The notes beneath the pieces are model-generated. The model searched no databases. It was given only the letters and a program-made list of their open reading frames with translations, and was not told the origin of the DNA. Below are positions 18,126-27,826 of a stretch of DNA of 64,000 nt, in pieces. The number at the start of each line of letters is the position of its first letter. Position 1 is the first letter of the stretch. The stretch comes from Thiodiazotropha sp040506275 (GTDB taxonomy: Bacteria > Pseudomonadota > Gammaproteobacteria > Chromatiales > Chromatiaceae), in NCBI GenBank assembly GCA_040506275.1, contig JBEVXD010000007.1, positions 155,046-219,045 on the forward strand, given 5' to 3'. Made by a program: the position numbers and the translations under genes.

Positions 18126-20985
18126 AAGCACTCGCATACAGCAACTAACTGAACATCCTATACAGAGACAGATTATTGGTCTTGCGCTATCGATCCTGGT
18201 AATCGTAATAGCATTGGTAATCATACACACAGGGTTACAATTAAGAACCAACAAGTTAGATCAGCAACTAGAAAACCAGAAGGCAAGACAGGATATAGGC
18301 CTTTCAATATACCAAAGACTTTTTTCAGCCAAAGCTTATGTTTTCAAGCTCAGTATGTTAAGGAACCAGCTGGATCTGGAAATCGTAAAAAAACGTTTCG
18401 ATTCAAACTTGCTGACAATCAATAGAGGACTTGAAATCCTCCATAATGGAGGCACATTTCAAGATGAGATCGCAACCAATATACCTGGTAGCGACAGTAT
18501 GAATCTAGTAGCCACGTATAAAAGACCAGAAAGAGATAGTTACGTACTCGAGGTACTTGAGCTTAGCCCTGCCCTACACGAACTCGACAAACAGACACAA
18601 CTTTTATATCAATTAATCGAAAAAAGAATATCTCTCGGAAAGATTCAGTCGGCTGTACTTCAATCACGTATTGATAATCTGATGAAGACTATAAATACAG
18701 TCCTACAGCGCACCCATGAAAATGCTGCACGTATACTCTATGAAAGTCAAAGCAGGCTCTCTAATTTATCAAAAAAAGCTAATGAGGTAGAGAGCATACT
18801 AAGTAAATTCCGTATCCCTGCTCTCCTTAGCGCATTGGGACTTGTAGCTTATCTACTTTTCATCACACTCACGAGAGTCGGTAAGGTTATTGAGAACCGC
18901 AGGCAGGCAGAAGATCAATTACAACTATTACTTGATACAACCGTTGAAGGTATATATGGAATAGATAACCAGGGGCTGACCACCTTTGTCAATCCATCTG
19001 CTTCTCGTATGCTGGGCTTTAAACCTCAAGAATTAATCGGACTGAACAACCATCAGTTAATTCATCACACACAGCGTGATGGATCACTTTACGATGAACA
19101 CGAGTGCAGAATTCTTCAGGTACTTAATGGTGGTTCATTAAATACTGTCGACAATGAGGTTTTCTGGCGTAAAGATGGAACCTCAATCCCCGTCGAGTAC
19201 TCCAGTAATCCAATTTATCTGGGTGGACGCGTTATTGGTGCTGTAGTCAACTTCCGTGACATCAGTGATCGTAAACATGCAGAAAAACGAATCCGCACTC
19301 TATTACAGGCTGTTGAACAAAGTCCTGTTTCAGTGGTAATGACTGATACTGATGGAATTATCGAATATGTTAACAGCGCTTTCGAAAAAGCGTCTGGATA
19401 CAAAGCTGAGGAAGTCATAGGTCAGAACCCAAGAGTTTTAAAGTCTGAGAACACCCCCGCTTCTCTCTTCAAAGAACTGTGGCAATCAATAATTTCCGGA
19501 AAGTCCTGGAAGGGTGAACTTCAAAACCGCAGGAAAAATGGCCAGCTATATTGGGAACGAGCCTACATAGCACCTGTTGTAGACGAATCAGGTATTACCA
19601 CCCACTATCTGGCTGTTAAAGAGGACATCACCCTGCAGAAGCAGCAGGAAGAAAAAATTGTACATCAGGCAAATTATGACAGTCTCACCGACCTGCCAAA
19701 CCGCTTCCTTACTCTGGACCGACTTTCACAACTCACCAAAGAGGCACAACGTAACAAGCAAATAGCAGCAGTACTCTTTCTTGACCTGGATGATTTCAAA
19801 AAGATCAATGATTCAATGAGTCATGAGACCGGTGATAAATTGTTGGTCAAGGCAGCAAAACGACTTCAAGACTCAGTACGCATTGATGATACAGTCAGCC
19901 GCCTGGGTGGTGATGAGTTCATTATATTATTGGGTAATTTGCACAATGAGAAAGAGATTTTACCAATTGCTGAAAAGCTACTTAATTGCTTCAGAAAGCC
20001 ATTCCTTCTTGACGGACGCGAATTGATCCTCACAGCAAGCATAGGAATTGCCACATATCCAAATGATGGCAATAACCCGGCAGAGCTTTTACGTAATGCA
20101 GATATGGCCATGTATGAATCCAAGGACCAGGGTCGCAACACCTTTAACTTTTTCAATCATGCAATGAACCTTGGTGTATCCCGACGCTTACAACTCGAAG
20201 AGCAACTACATGGCGCACTTGAGCGTGGAGAATTTCAACTCTTTTTTCAACCTATACTGGATATCTCCAGCTGTGAGGTAGTTGCAGCTGAAACACTGCT
20301 TCGCTGGAATAACGATGTATTAGGCAGTGTCACACCAGACGAGTTTATACCTATAACCGAACAGTCCGGACAGATCGTCTCCATCGGTCAATACGTCATC
20401 CAGGAGGCACTCAGCATGACATCAGAGTGGCAGAAGCTACTCAACAGGCCATTCAAGATAGCCATTAACATATCGCCACGTCAGTTTAGAGACCCGAATT
20501 TCCTTCAAAAAATCAAAGATCTCTTGGCTATCAGCAAGGTATCCAGTCAATCTGTCGAACTGGAAATCACCGAAGGCGTTTTGATGAGTGGACACACATA
20601 TATTGATGATACCCTGGCAGGATTAAACGAATTAGGCGTCACCATAACAATGGACGATTTCGGCACTGGCTACTCCTCTCTCAGTTACCTGCGCAGCTAT
20701 CCGTTTGACGCGTTGAAGATTGATCGAAGCTTTATCAATGATATTACTACTGATCCAGCTGATAGAGAGCTGGTTAATGCCACGATCGCAATGGCACACG
20801 GCTTAGGATTAACAGTCGTTGCTGAGGGTGTAGAAACCAAACATCAGCTGAAACATTTAGAACAACAAGGCTGTGAGTTGGCCCAGGGATATCTCTTCAG
20901 TAGGCCTATACCAGCAGAACAGATGACCCATTTGCTGCAGAAAGAACAGAACAACGCACTTTCAAGTCCACTGCCACTCCAGTAG
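18094..20985 (+). CDS. Membrane PAS-PAS-GGDEF-EAL protein (c-di-GMP synthesis/breakdown)
   Basis: 963 residues. Two transmembrane helices (about 25-45 and 245-265) enclose a helical periplasmic sensor region. Two PAS domains (about 270-395 and 398-520) precede a GGDEF domain whose signature GGDEF is at 605-609 with an RIDD inhibitory site five residues before it. The EAL domain has ETLLRW in place of EALxRW but keeps the NISPRQF, EITEG, DDFGTGYSSL, LKIDRSFI and AEGVET motifs needed for metal binding and catalysis. Both activities are plausible. The gene overlaps that of the upstream solute-binding protein, which may be its periplasmic partner. Confidence 0.95.
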   Translation: MTDMDSIELIKSTRIQQLTEHPIQRQIIGLALSILVIVIALVIIHTGLQLRTNKLDQQLENQKARQDIGLSIYQRLFSAKAYVFKLSMLRNQLDLEIVKKRFDSNLLTINRGLEILHNGGTFQDEIATNIPGSDSMNLVATYKRPERDSYVLEVLELSPALHELDKQTQLLYQLIEKRISLGKIQSAVLQSRIDNLMKTINTVLQRTHENAARILYESQSRLSNLSKKANEVESILSKFRIPALLSALGLVAYLLFITLTRVGKVIENRRQAEDQLQLLLDTTVEGIYGIDNQGLTTFVNPSASRMLGFKPQELIGLNNHQLIHHTQRDGSLYDEHECRILQVLNGGSLNTVDNEVFWRKDGTSIPVEYSSNPIYLGGRVIGAVVNFRDISDRKHAEKRIRTLLQAVEQSPVSVVMTDTDGIIEYVNSAFEKASGYKAEEVIGQNPRVLKSENTPASLFKELWQSIISGKSWKGELQNRRKNGQLYWERAYIAPVVDESGITTHYLAVKEDITLQKQQEEKIVHQANYDSLTDLPNRFLTLDRLSQLTKEAQRNKQIAAVLFLDLDDFKKINDSMSHETGDKLLVKAAKRLQDSVRIDDTVSRLGGDEFIILLGNLHNEKEILPIAEKLLNCFRKPFLLDGRELILTASIGIATYPNDGNNPAELLRNADMAMYESKDQGRNTFNFFNHAMNLGVSRRLQLEEQLHGALERGEFQLFFQPILDISSCEVVAAETLLRWNNDVLGSVTPDEFIPITEQSGQIVSIGQYVIQEALSMTSEWQKLLNRPFKIAINISPRQFRDPNFLQKIKDLLAISKVSSQSVELEITEGVLMSGHTYIDDTLAGLNELGVTITMDDFGTGYSSLSYLRSYPFDALKIDRSFINDITTDPADRELVNATIAMAHGLGLTVVAEGVETKHQLKHLEQQGCELAQGYLFSRPIPAEQMTHLLQKEQNNALSSPLPLQ

Positions 20986-21093
20986 ACCATACATAAAATA
21001 TGGTTCCGGCCCACAAGCTAGACCTCAAAATTTCAAAATTGCGCTATCAGCGATGATTTAATTAAAACCTGACCTATTTCAACTGATGCCGCT

Positions 21094-21870
21094 ATGGAAC
21101 TCCCAGAGTCAGCCATGCAGGCCCTTCGTAATGAGATAGGACACCTGTTTGAGAATGCATACGAGCTTATTGCTTCGGCATTAAATCTCCAGCCAGATAA
21201 GCTTCGATCTTCCCAGGACCTCAATCAATTGGTGGTAGGCAACCCTGAAGTAAAGATCATCGACATTGATGACGTTTATGAGCGGCGAATCAAAGTTCTC
21301 TATAGCGCAATCATTGCTTATATCAGTCAGGTTCAATCAACCACATCGCAGCATTTTGGTGAGGAGCTCTACCAATTACGAATGGTGAGTCGGAGTATTG
21401 TTGAAGCGGTGAAGGATATCAAGCATCTACAAAAAAACCTGGTTAGGTTCTCCAATTCAACAAACAGCGAAATACGAGAGCAGTACAATAGCTTACGACT
21501 ACATCTGGCTAGTATTTTGCGAGAATTATCAGACTCAAGAATTGATAGTGATGACGAAGGAATATCTCTGCTTTCACTTGATGGTATTCGGCTTGTAATT
21601 GAGGAAAACGATGTAACTACCAATGGCGAACTGGATCGTTTGATCAGAGAGAATGCCATCTGTGCAGAAATGGCTACTTCATTGATGAATGACAGTGCCT
21701 ATGCGTATGATGTAGCAGATAATCTGATGCAGATGGCACGCGTACTCTTTGCACCGACAGAAAAGGAACTGCGTGAGGTAGAAAGCGAGTTACTGTTGAA
21801 CGAAGAAGAGATCAGCGAAATCCTAGAGTCCAAAGACCTAAATGATCCAACTAATCAGGACAAGCCATGA
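21094..21870 (+). CDS. Helical protein resembling the PhoU-like tail of Na/Pi cotransporters
   Basis: 258 residues, all-helical and without membrane segments. The block VYERRIKVLYSAIIAY and especially IVEAVKDIKHLQKNLVRFSN recall, from memory, the cytoplasmic C-terminal domain of some Na/phosphate cotransporter (NptA-like) proteins. Here no transporter portion precedes it: upstream is only the GGDEF-EAL gene. It overlaps the next small gene by an ATGA, so the two form an operon. The family assignment is tentative; it could be an unrelated helical regulator. Confidence 0.55.
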   Translation: MELPESAMQALRNEIGHLFENAYELIASALNLQPDKLRSSQDLNQLVVGNPEVKIIDIDDVYERRIKVLYSAIIAYISQVQSTTSQHFGEELYQLRMVSRSIVEAVKDIKHLQKNLVRFSNSTNSEIREQYNSLRLHLASILRELSDSRIDSDDEGISLLSLDGIRLVIEENDVTTNGELDRLIRENAICAEMATSLMNDSAYAYDVADNLMQMARVLFAPTEKELREVESELLLNEEEISEILESKDLNDPTNQDKP

Positions 21871-22115
21871 CTAGTGAAAAACTTATTGATAAGTTTCACA
21901 CGTTACTTAACATGGAACAGCGCAAGCAGAAAGATAAAAGGGATAAAATCCGTGATCTGCTCAAAAAGCTTAAAAAGCAGCAGGTCGCACTTAAAACAAA
22001 GCTGGATAAAGACTTGAGTTCTGATGATCGCAAGCGTACCAAACGTAATTTAAAGGTAATACAAGCTCAACGCAAAAAAGGCATTAAATTGTGTAAAAGC
22101 ATTCAGTGTAAGTAG
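21867..22115 (+). CDS. Small lysine-rich coiled-coil protein
   Basis: 82 residues, strongly basic (many Lys/Arg) with a continuous helical heptad-like pattern (DKIRDLLKKLKKQQVALKTK) and two Cys near the end. Family not recognised. It starts on the last codon of the upstream helical gene (ATGA overlap), which suggests co-translation and a joint role. Confidence 0.7.
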   Translation: MTSEKLIDKFHTLLNMEQRKQKDKRDKIRDLLKKLKKQQVALKTKLDKDLSSDDRKRTKRNLKVIQAQRKKGIKLCKSIQCK

Positions 22116-22684
22116 CACTTGGTAGGGTTAAAAAACCAGCCAGATGAATATTTCCTTCATAAATGTCTAATGGCAACTCTGCTAACGAAGAGAGGTCCAT
22201 AGATCACAGAAGTAAAAAGTGGATTTAATCAAAGATCCGCACCCGCTTAACCTCCTTCCCACCCCTCATACTTGCGTCTTTATCTTGAGCCTGCTGCCAG
22301 GACATTGCTCAAGAACACAATCTTTTCTCCAAACAGATACTTCCCAGGTTTCAGGAATGCCCTGAATCATTAGCTTCTGATTTCCTATCACTCAATCTGC
22401 CACAAGCATTTTCCGCCATATCTGGGCCTTCAACCTAGATTCCACGGTTGACCGCTGATATCTGTCGAAAGGAAATGATATACCGCATCAATAAATGGTA
22501 TTTATGCTCCCCCATTGGGTGAACCCATTAACGCTATAAGAATTTGTGAACATCTGTAGACACACTAACGCAGATGAAATTAAATGAAGAAATAATGTAG
22601 AATATTCGAAATTTGTTATGTACTAAATAAATTAACCTGCCACAAGCTGTTCAGTGGCCCTCCCCCCCCCTGACAGGAGTGAAT
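22116..22684. other. Intergenic region upstream of the OmpA-family gene
   Basis: About 570 bases. A GCCAC/GTGGC hairpin (about 22639-22658) and a run of ten C lie just before the OmpA-family ribosome binding site. A 26-codon minus-strand frame at 22225-22305 was noted but is not supported as a gene. Confidence 0.4.
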
Positions 22685-24100
22685 ATGATACTCACCAGAC
22701 ACCCACTCATTTCAACGATGCTCAGCTTAGTGATTTCAGCCTCCCCGGCAACCATACTGGCTGAAACCTCATCCAAAGCTGGATGTCTACCTGGCTCATC
22801 TTCCATCCATTTTCAAACTCCAGAATGGGTCAAGATACGACGTGCCGAAATGGAAGCAATGCGCGAAAAATATGCAGCAGATCGAAACCCCAGGATGCCA
22901 CGTCAAATCCCCCCGCATCATGCTCCTGAAGTACCTGAGTGGGTCAGCAAACGTCGTGCTCAGCTGCCTATGACTCACCAGAAACCTCAGTTTGAGATGC
23001 GTAAAGCCCCTGATTGGGTAGCTGAAAGTCGTCTTCAGCCCCAAACCACTCCTCAATGGATGCCCACTTTTGAGGTTCCCGAGTGGGTGGCTAAACGACA
23101 GGCTCAGCACGCTACCATGCATCACAGGCCTGCCTTCGAGCGCCCCACTCACCCAATCTGGACAGAGATGGGTCGTCCTGCTTACATGAATGCACCTACA
23201 TTTGAACGCCCTGAATTACCAGAGTGGGTAAAAGATAGGCGCGCCCAGATGCAGGCTGATCCACAAATGCAACGCACTCATTGGCAACCAGGCATGATGC
23301 CTCAGCCTCACACTGCCCCGGTCGCCTCTCAGGCTGGTTACCACACAAATGGCACTCCAACATGGGCTGCACCTGCACCCTACTACGGCCACCCCTACCA
23401 AAATAATGGCTGGGGAGGCTCTAATTGGGGGCCATTTGACGGCATGGGTGACATGTTTGGAAATATGGATATGGATTTCAGTATGAGCCTGCGCGGCTCA
23501 GGTAGTAACCATGGTTATGGTCGTGGCTACAACGGCTATGGACATGGACTCAATAGATGGCCTGCGACGTTGACTCCTGTTGAGACTGCATCAATTGAAG
23601 TCTCTCCCGTTGTAGAGGTAGCCGTCACCGAACAGGCAACTGTAGTCGATGAATCCCCTGTGAAGTCTGATGGTGATGCAGATGGCATTCTCGATATTTC
23701 TGACATTTGCCCTGATTCAGCTGCTGGAGCGGTTGTTGACGACTTAGGTTGTGAAAAGTCTGCTTCGATTGTCCTGCGTGGCGTAAACTTTAAAACCAAC
23801 TCCGATGAGTTAACTGAAAATTCAACTGAAATCCTTGATCGCGTGGCCAATACCCTAATTGCAAATCCAGCTGTTGTGGTTGAGATCGCCGGCCATACTG
23901 ACAGCGATGCTGATGAGTCATACAACAAGGATTTATCACAACGCAGAGCCGAAACAGTGATGGCTTATCTTACTGACAAAGGCGCAACAGCTAGCAACAT
24001 GACTGCCATGGGGTATGGTGAAGAACAGCCGATCGCCTCCAACGAAACATCTGAAGGTAAAGCACAGAACCGGCGTGTTGAACTTATCCGTAATAAGTAG
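22685..24100 (+). CDS. OmpA-family outer membrane protein with repeated PEWV-type N-terminal region
   Basis: 471 residues from the ATG at 22685, preferred over GTG 22679 because CAGGAG (22674-22679) is then well spaced. Domains: signal peptide (to about LAE); a Pro/Trp-rich region with six degenerate units built on PEWVxxRRAQ (PEWVKIRRAE, PEWVSKRRAQ, PDWVAESRLQ, PEWVAKRQAQ, a weak HPIWTE unit, PEWVKDRRAQ); a Gly/Asn/Tyr-rich linker with glycine-tyrosine repeats; a calcium-type DGDADGILDISDICP motif; and a C-terminal OmpA domain (last 115 residues, GHTDSDADESYN, LSQRRAETV, NRRVEL) that binds peptidoglycan. The repeat region is not one I recognise. Confidence 0.85.
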   Translation: MILTRHPLISTMLSLVISASPATILAETSSKAGCLPGSSSIHFQTPEWVKIRRAEMEAMREKYAADRNPRMPRQIPPHHAPEVPEWVSKRRAQLPMTHQKPQFEMRKAPDWVAESRLQPQTTPQWMPTFEVPEWVAKRQAQHATMHHRPAFERPTHPIWTEMGRPAYMNAPTFERPELPEWVKDRRAQMQADPQMQRTHWQPGMMPQPHTAPVASQAGYHTNGTPTWAAPAPYYGHPYQNNGWGGSNWGPFDGMGDMFGNMDMDFSMSLRGSGSNHGYGRGYNGYGHGLNRWPATLTPVETASIEVSPVVEVAVTEQATVVDESPVKSDGDADGILDISDICPDSAAGAVVDDLGCEKSASIVLRGVNFKTNSDELTENSTEILDRVANTLIANPAVVVEIAGHTDSDADESYNKDLSQRRAETVMAYLTDKGATASNMTAMGYGEEQPIASNETSEGKAQNRRVELIRNK

Positions 24101-24376
24101 ATGATTTTTTCAGGGGGCACTTCTCGTGCCTCCTGGTAAGCCGGGGTATTCTTATATTGGCTGAATCTTTGTTTTTAGGCTTGCCAGTGTCAATTCTGCA
24201 ACAATTTCACTATTAAGTAGTAAGTCAAGCACTGCTACATTACTACCTAAAACTGTTAGAAAGTAATCCCTTTATAAATTATTCAATATGACCAGCTTAT
24301 CGATTTAGTAAATAAATTCACATATTAGTCTTCAGAAAAAGGCTATTTTATTCGGGAAATAAATCGCCACTTGATC

Positions 24377-25090
24377 TCAGGGAACTTTAACGTCTTGTGT
24401 GAACTTAGCCTGCTCAAGTAAAACTTCATATTTATAGCCAGAGCCTATATCAATATTATTCCGAACCACACCACTAGCAGTAACCAGCTCTCCTGGTGAA
24501 ACCATCTCGTCAGACGTTGCAATCAGCTTATTATTGGGTTTGGTACCTGTTCCATCCTGTAATGTAACCCAGTTTTTTCCCATGATGTTTGGGTTAACTT
24601 TTATAACCTTTGCGCGCAAAGAGACTACTTGTTCATTTAATTTAGATGCATTCTCCACAATCCCAATGACTGTCATACCACCTGATAATGGCTCTATCTC
24701 ACCAGGTTCCGGCACTTTGACCGGAGTAGACTGGGCGATTACAGTTTCATTTTTCAAACCTTTCCCATCAACTGAGCTATGGTAGTTATCCACTCCACCC
24801 ACCTTGTTTGCATTCTGCACAAAGATGATCGACTCAAATGATCTATCCAATGTTTTACTGTAAAAGTCCTTCATCTCCATCCCACCAGTAAATTCAATCT
24901 TTTCCCCGACAGCTATATCCAAATGGGTAGTTGCGATCCATAAATTCTGTTGTTTGATCTGTATGTAGGTATAACTACCCGCATCAATGACATTCCCCAC
25001 TGTGCCAGATCCTGTACCAATTTCATCAGCAGATGCTGACAAACAAGTTAGTAGTAGAGTTGATGCCACTAATATTCTGAAGTTATACAT
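24377..25090 (-). CDS. Secreted OB-fold protein, NrfJ-like
   Basis: 237 residues from ATG 25090 (243 if started at 25108). A signal peptide (MYNFRILVASTLLLTC to ASA) is followed by two OB-fold-like beta domains: GTVGNVIDAGSYTYIQIKQQ with WIATTH, and GIVENASKLNEQVVSLRAKV with NWVTLQDGTG. These resemble the small periplasmic proteins annotated as NrfJ or DNA-binding OB-fold, often found near cytochrome genes. Function unknown. It lies 537 bases upstream of the cytochrome cluster and is divergent from it. Confidence 0.7.
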   Translation of the reverse strand: MYNFRILVASTLLLTCLSASADEIGTGSGTVGNVIDAGSYTYIQIKQQNLWIATTHLDIAVGEKIEFTGGMEMKDFYSKTLDRSFESIIFVQNANKVGGVDNYHSSVDGKGLKNETVIAQSTPVKVPEPGEIEPLSGGMTVIGIVENASKLNEQVVSLRAKVIKVNPNIMGKNWVTLQDGTGTKPNNKLIATSDEMVSPGELVTASGVVRNNIDIGSGYKYEVLLEQAKFTQDVKVP

Positions 25091-25155
25091 AATTATCTCA
25101 TCATACAATTGAGCAAGGTTAATCCGGATAGGGTATCTTAAGTACTTGCTATGTT

Positions 25156-25399
25156 ATAAACCCGGCACCATAGTAGTAAGGTTTATCCTAAGCATGCTTG
25201 CCAGCAGCAAGGCATCAAAACGCCGTTGCTACACTCCTACAACAAGTATTGAAACGCAGTCTGCAGGCAGGCACGTCAGGCCTCTCCTTTTATATTCAGA
25301 CTATTTTAGGGGCGACAAGAGAGCCCTTGCTCTGCGTGTGACTCTTGATCAAGGGCTCTCTTGTCGCCCTGAACCTACCTAATAAGGTGCCGGGTTAAT
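25156..25399. repeat. MITE-like inverted-repeat element, copy B
   Basis: 244 bp. ATAAACCCGGCACC at the left mirrors GGTGCCGGGTTAAT at the right. Inside are a 20-bp inverted repeat (GGGCGACAAGAGAGCCCTTG and its complement) and a segment (CAAGGCATCAAAACGCCG) also found, inverted, in copy D. The adjoining right end (TAGGTAGGTTCAGGGCGACA inverted) matches copy A. Confidence 0.8.
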
Positions 25400-25626
25400 T
25401 ATTATTCTGCTTGAATATATATAAAGTATCGGGAGCGGCAATATAAACTCACTCACAACTCACAGCTTTTCTATAATTATATTGCCATCGAAACTATCTT
25501 ACTTAGAATCGATGCCGTACTGGGTTCCTGAGACACAGGAGTTAAGCTAACATACAATAAAGCGTACTCGATCAGCACCACAATTACAAAATAATAGCTG
25601 TCACTTGAACCAACGAGAGGATAAAC

Positions 25627-26721
25627 GTGAGCATTAAACCAAAAAATGTTATTTCTAATCTCCGACATTATTCAAAATACCTGTTGGTGCCAGCGTTTAC
25701 ACTTCTTTTATTAACACTTTTTACCGGCTGCGCCTCTCACGCTCCTTCATCCAACGGAGAACTGAATCAAACAGAAAATTTTGTTTGGCCTGCTCCACCA
25801 GCAAAACCAAGAATTCGTTTTGTTGGCTCACTAAAATCTTCAGAATCACTATCCGGCAGGAGTAAACAGACTTTACGCGACTGGTTTCTTGGAAAAAAAG
25901 AGGAACAACCTCTAGCGCTAGTCAAACCCTATGGTGTGCACAGTGATGCTCAGGGGCGAGTATATGTCGCTGATACGGGCATAGCCGGACTCGTGGTCTT
26001 CGACCTCAATAAACAAGATTTAACCTATTGGGGCACTACTGGCCCTGGTGCGCTGAAAAAAGCTACAGGTGTCACAACCGATTCAAAAGGTAATGTATAC
26101 GTTAGTGATGTTATTGATCATCGCATCGTTATCTACGATAAAAATGGAAGCTTTAAAAATGCATTCGGGGGCAAGGAAATATTGACTTCCCCAGTTGGCC
26201 TGGCTTTTAACAACGACACTCAGCAGCTTTACGTTGTCGATTCAAAAAAGCACCAAGTGATTGTTTTTAATGAGGATGGTGGAGTAGATTTCACCATTGG
26301 CAAACGTGGCGCCGACACTGGTAACTTTAATTTTCCGACCAATATTGCCATGGATAAGAACGGACTTCTCTATATTTCTGATACGATGAATTTCCGTGTT
26401 CAGATATTTGATCAAACTGGTACATACCTTAACAGTTTCGGAAAACTTGGAGACGGACGTGGCCATTTTAGTCGCCTCAAAGGAATTGGAGTCGATCAAG
26501 AAGGCCACATCTATACCGTGGATGCTGCATTCAATAATGTGCAGATTTTTAATCAGGATGGAAGATTGATGTTGGCCTTAGGTCAATCCGGCACCGGACC
26601 AGGAGGATTTTATCTACCTGCAGGTGCTCATGTTGATCAAAATAATCGTATCTATATTGCAGACCAATTGAATCAACGGATTCAAATTTTTGAGTATATG
26701 AAAGATGAAGATGTACCCTAG
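25627..26721 (+). CDS. NHL-repeat beta-propeller lipoprotein (cytochrome cluster)
   Basis: 364 residues from a GTG start. The signal ends in a lipobox FTGC (Cys35). Then comes a conserved WPAPPAKPRIRFVGS box and six NHL-type blades (patterns such as KPYGVHSDAQGRVYVADTG, GVTTDSKGNVYVSD, FPTNIAMDKNGLLYISDT). NHL propellers are protein-interaction or ligand platforms. Its paralogue lies at 30933, in the same cluster. Such propellers recur in gene clusters for multihaem cytochrome complexes, where they are thought to help assembly; that role is inference here. A 447-base gap separates it from the first cytochrome. Confidence 0.88.
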   Translation: MSIKPKNVISNLRHYSKYLLVPAFTLLLLTLFTGCASHAPSSNGELNQTENFVWPAPPAKPRIRFVGSLKSSESLSGRSKQTLRDWFLGKKEEQPLALVKPYGVHSDAQGRVYVADTGIAGLVVFDLNKQDLTYWGTTGPGALKKATGVTTDSKGNVYVSDVIDHRIVIYDKNGSFKNAFGGKEILTSPVGLAFNNDTQQLYVVDSKKHQVIVFNEDGGVDFTIGKRGADTGNFNFPTNIAMDKNGLLYISDTMNFRVQIFDQTGTYLNSFGKLGDGRGHFSRLKGIGVDQEGHIYTVDAAFNNVQIFNQDGRLMLALGQSGTGPGGFYLPAGAHVDQNNRIYIADQLNQRIQIFEYMKDEDVP

Positions 26722-27168
26722 AAGACAATATGTTTTATTCTGATTTGTAGCGTTGCTGTCAACAAACTATCTATTTAAGAACTCTTTCGCATCTACTTAA
26801 GTTAAAGAGCGCAATTGCACTTTACTTTTTTCAATGCAGTAACGACTTCATCAATAAATACCAAGTAATTCAGTATATTTTATAAAACTATGCTACGTGA
26901 AAATATATTCTCATTAAATGTTAACGACATTACATTTAGTTCCCCAAAAACATTGACGATATTAGTTTACTAGCATAGGATTAAAATCAATGTGGGAATT
27001 ATATCCCATTTCTTAAGCAAACCTTAAGAAAGCCTCAGAACTGCTGGTCAACAAAGCAGCCCAGGCATCATTGCAGTAGAAGTATCCAAAGCAGTAAAAA
27101 GTAAAACCTTAATACACAGCACTGACAAGGAGCTGGTGCATCATCCTTTACCTTTCGGGAGGATTGGA
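26722..27168. promoter_or_regulatory. Control region of the cytochrome operon with two palindromes
   Basis: 447 bases, AT-rich. TGGGAATTATATCCCA (26993-27008) and TTTCTTAAG/CTTAAGAAA (27009-27031, five-base spacer) stand back to back about 140 bases before the tetrahaem gene. They could be operators or RNA hairpins. No sigma factor motif was assigned. Confidence 0.4.
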
Positions 27169-27795
27169 ATGAGAATAACAGCGATCCTGGCATTTATACT
27201 TGCCGCTTTCACCCTTTTCGTTACACCATCATTTGCAGATATTGTCGGTACATCTCATGACCTCACTAGCCAGACAACTCTGTTAACCAATGCCGGTAAT
27301 ACACAAATCTGTGCTTACTGTCATACACCACATAACGCCAGTACAACCAACAACACCACGCCGTTATGGAATCATGAGGACACAACAGCAACCTACACCA
27401 TGTACAGCAGTCCATCACTTGATATGACAATAGCGGGTTCACCGTCAGGAGTCTCTCTCGCTTGTCTTAGCTGCCATGATGGGTCAGTTGCCGCTGATCA
27501 ATTGATTAATTTTCCAAGCGGTGTGACACCAGCTCCAGGTGTATTTACACTAGGTGACAGTCTTGGTACTGATCTCAGTAATGACCACCCAATCTCTCTC
27601 ACCTACAACTCCACACAGGATACCGACTTCGTTGCACCTATAAATTCCCAGGTCAACGGATTACAACTTTTTGGTGCAGGAGGAGATCAGGTCGAGTGTG
27701 GTACATGTCACTCTGTTCATGATAATGCCAATGAGCCCTTTCTTCGCTTAAGCAATGCCGGTAGTGCGTTATGCCTGGCATGTCACATTAAGTAA
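27169..27795 (+). CDS. Tetrahaem c-type cytochrome (doubled CXXCH type)
   Basis: 208 residues from ATG 27169, chosen for the GGGAGG ribosome binding site; the frame is open upstream. A signal peptide (to SFADI) precedes four haem sites: CAYCH, CLSCH, CGTCH and CLACH. The arrangement, with VGTSHDLT at the start, a conserved DDHP/NDHP-like segment (LSNDHPISLTYN) and CHTPHNA, matches the N-terminal four-haem module of the 600-residue cytochrome at 31933, so it is a stand-alone version of that module. Expected to be a periplasmic electron carrier. Confidence 0.92.
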   Translation: MRITAILAFILAAFTLFVTPSFADIVGTSHDLTSQTTLLTNAGNTQICAYCHTPHNASTTNNTTPLWNHEDTTATYTMYSSPSLDMTIAGSPSGVSLACLSCHDGSVAADQLINFPSGVTPAPGVFTLGDSLGTDLSNDHPISLTYNSTQDTDFVAPINSQVNGLQLFGAGGDQVECGTCHSVHDNANEPFLRLSNAGSALCLACHIK

Positions 27796-27826
27796 TCGCA
27801 CAGCGATTTTTTGTCCTGTGATCCGC

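Noticed and set aside
22225..22305. 26-codon minus-strand frame (MSWQQAQDKDASMRGG, ending RVRIFD)
   Set aside because: Protein-like wording but very short, no clear ribosome binding site and no family match; could be a relic or chance.
24111..24135. Hairpin CAGGGGGCAC/GTGCCTCCTG after the OmpA-family gene
   Set aside because: A good stem but the T-run is before, not after, the stem on the plus strand, so not called a terminator.
25146..25382. 78-codon frame near 25.2 kb
   Set aside because: Lies wholly inside MITE-like copy B.
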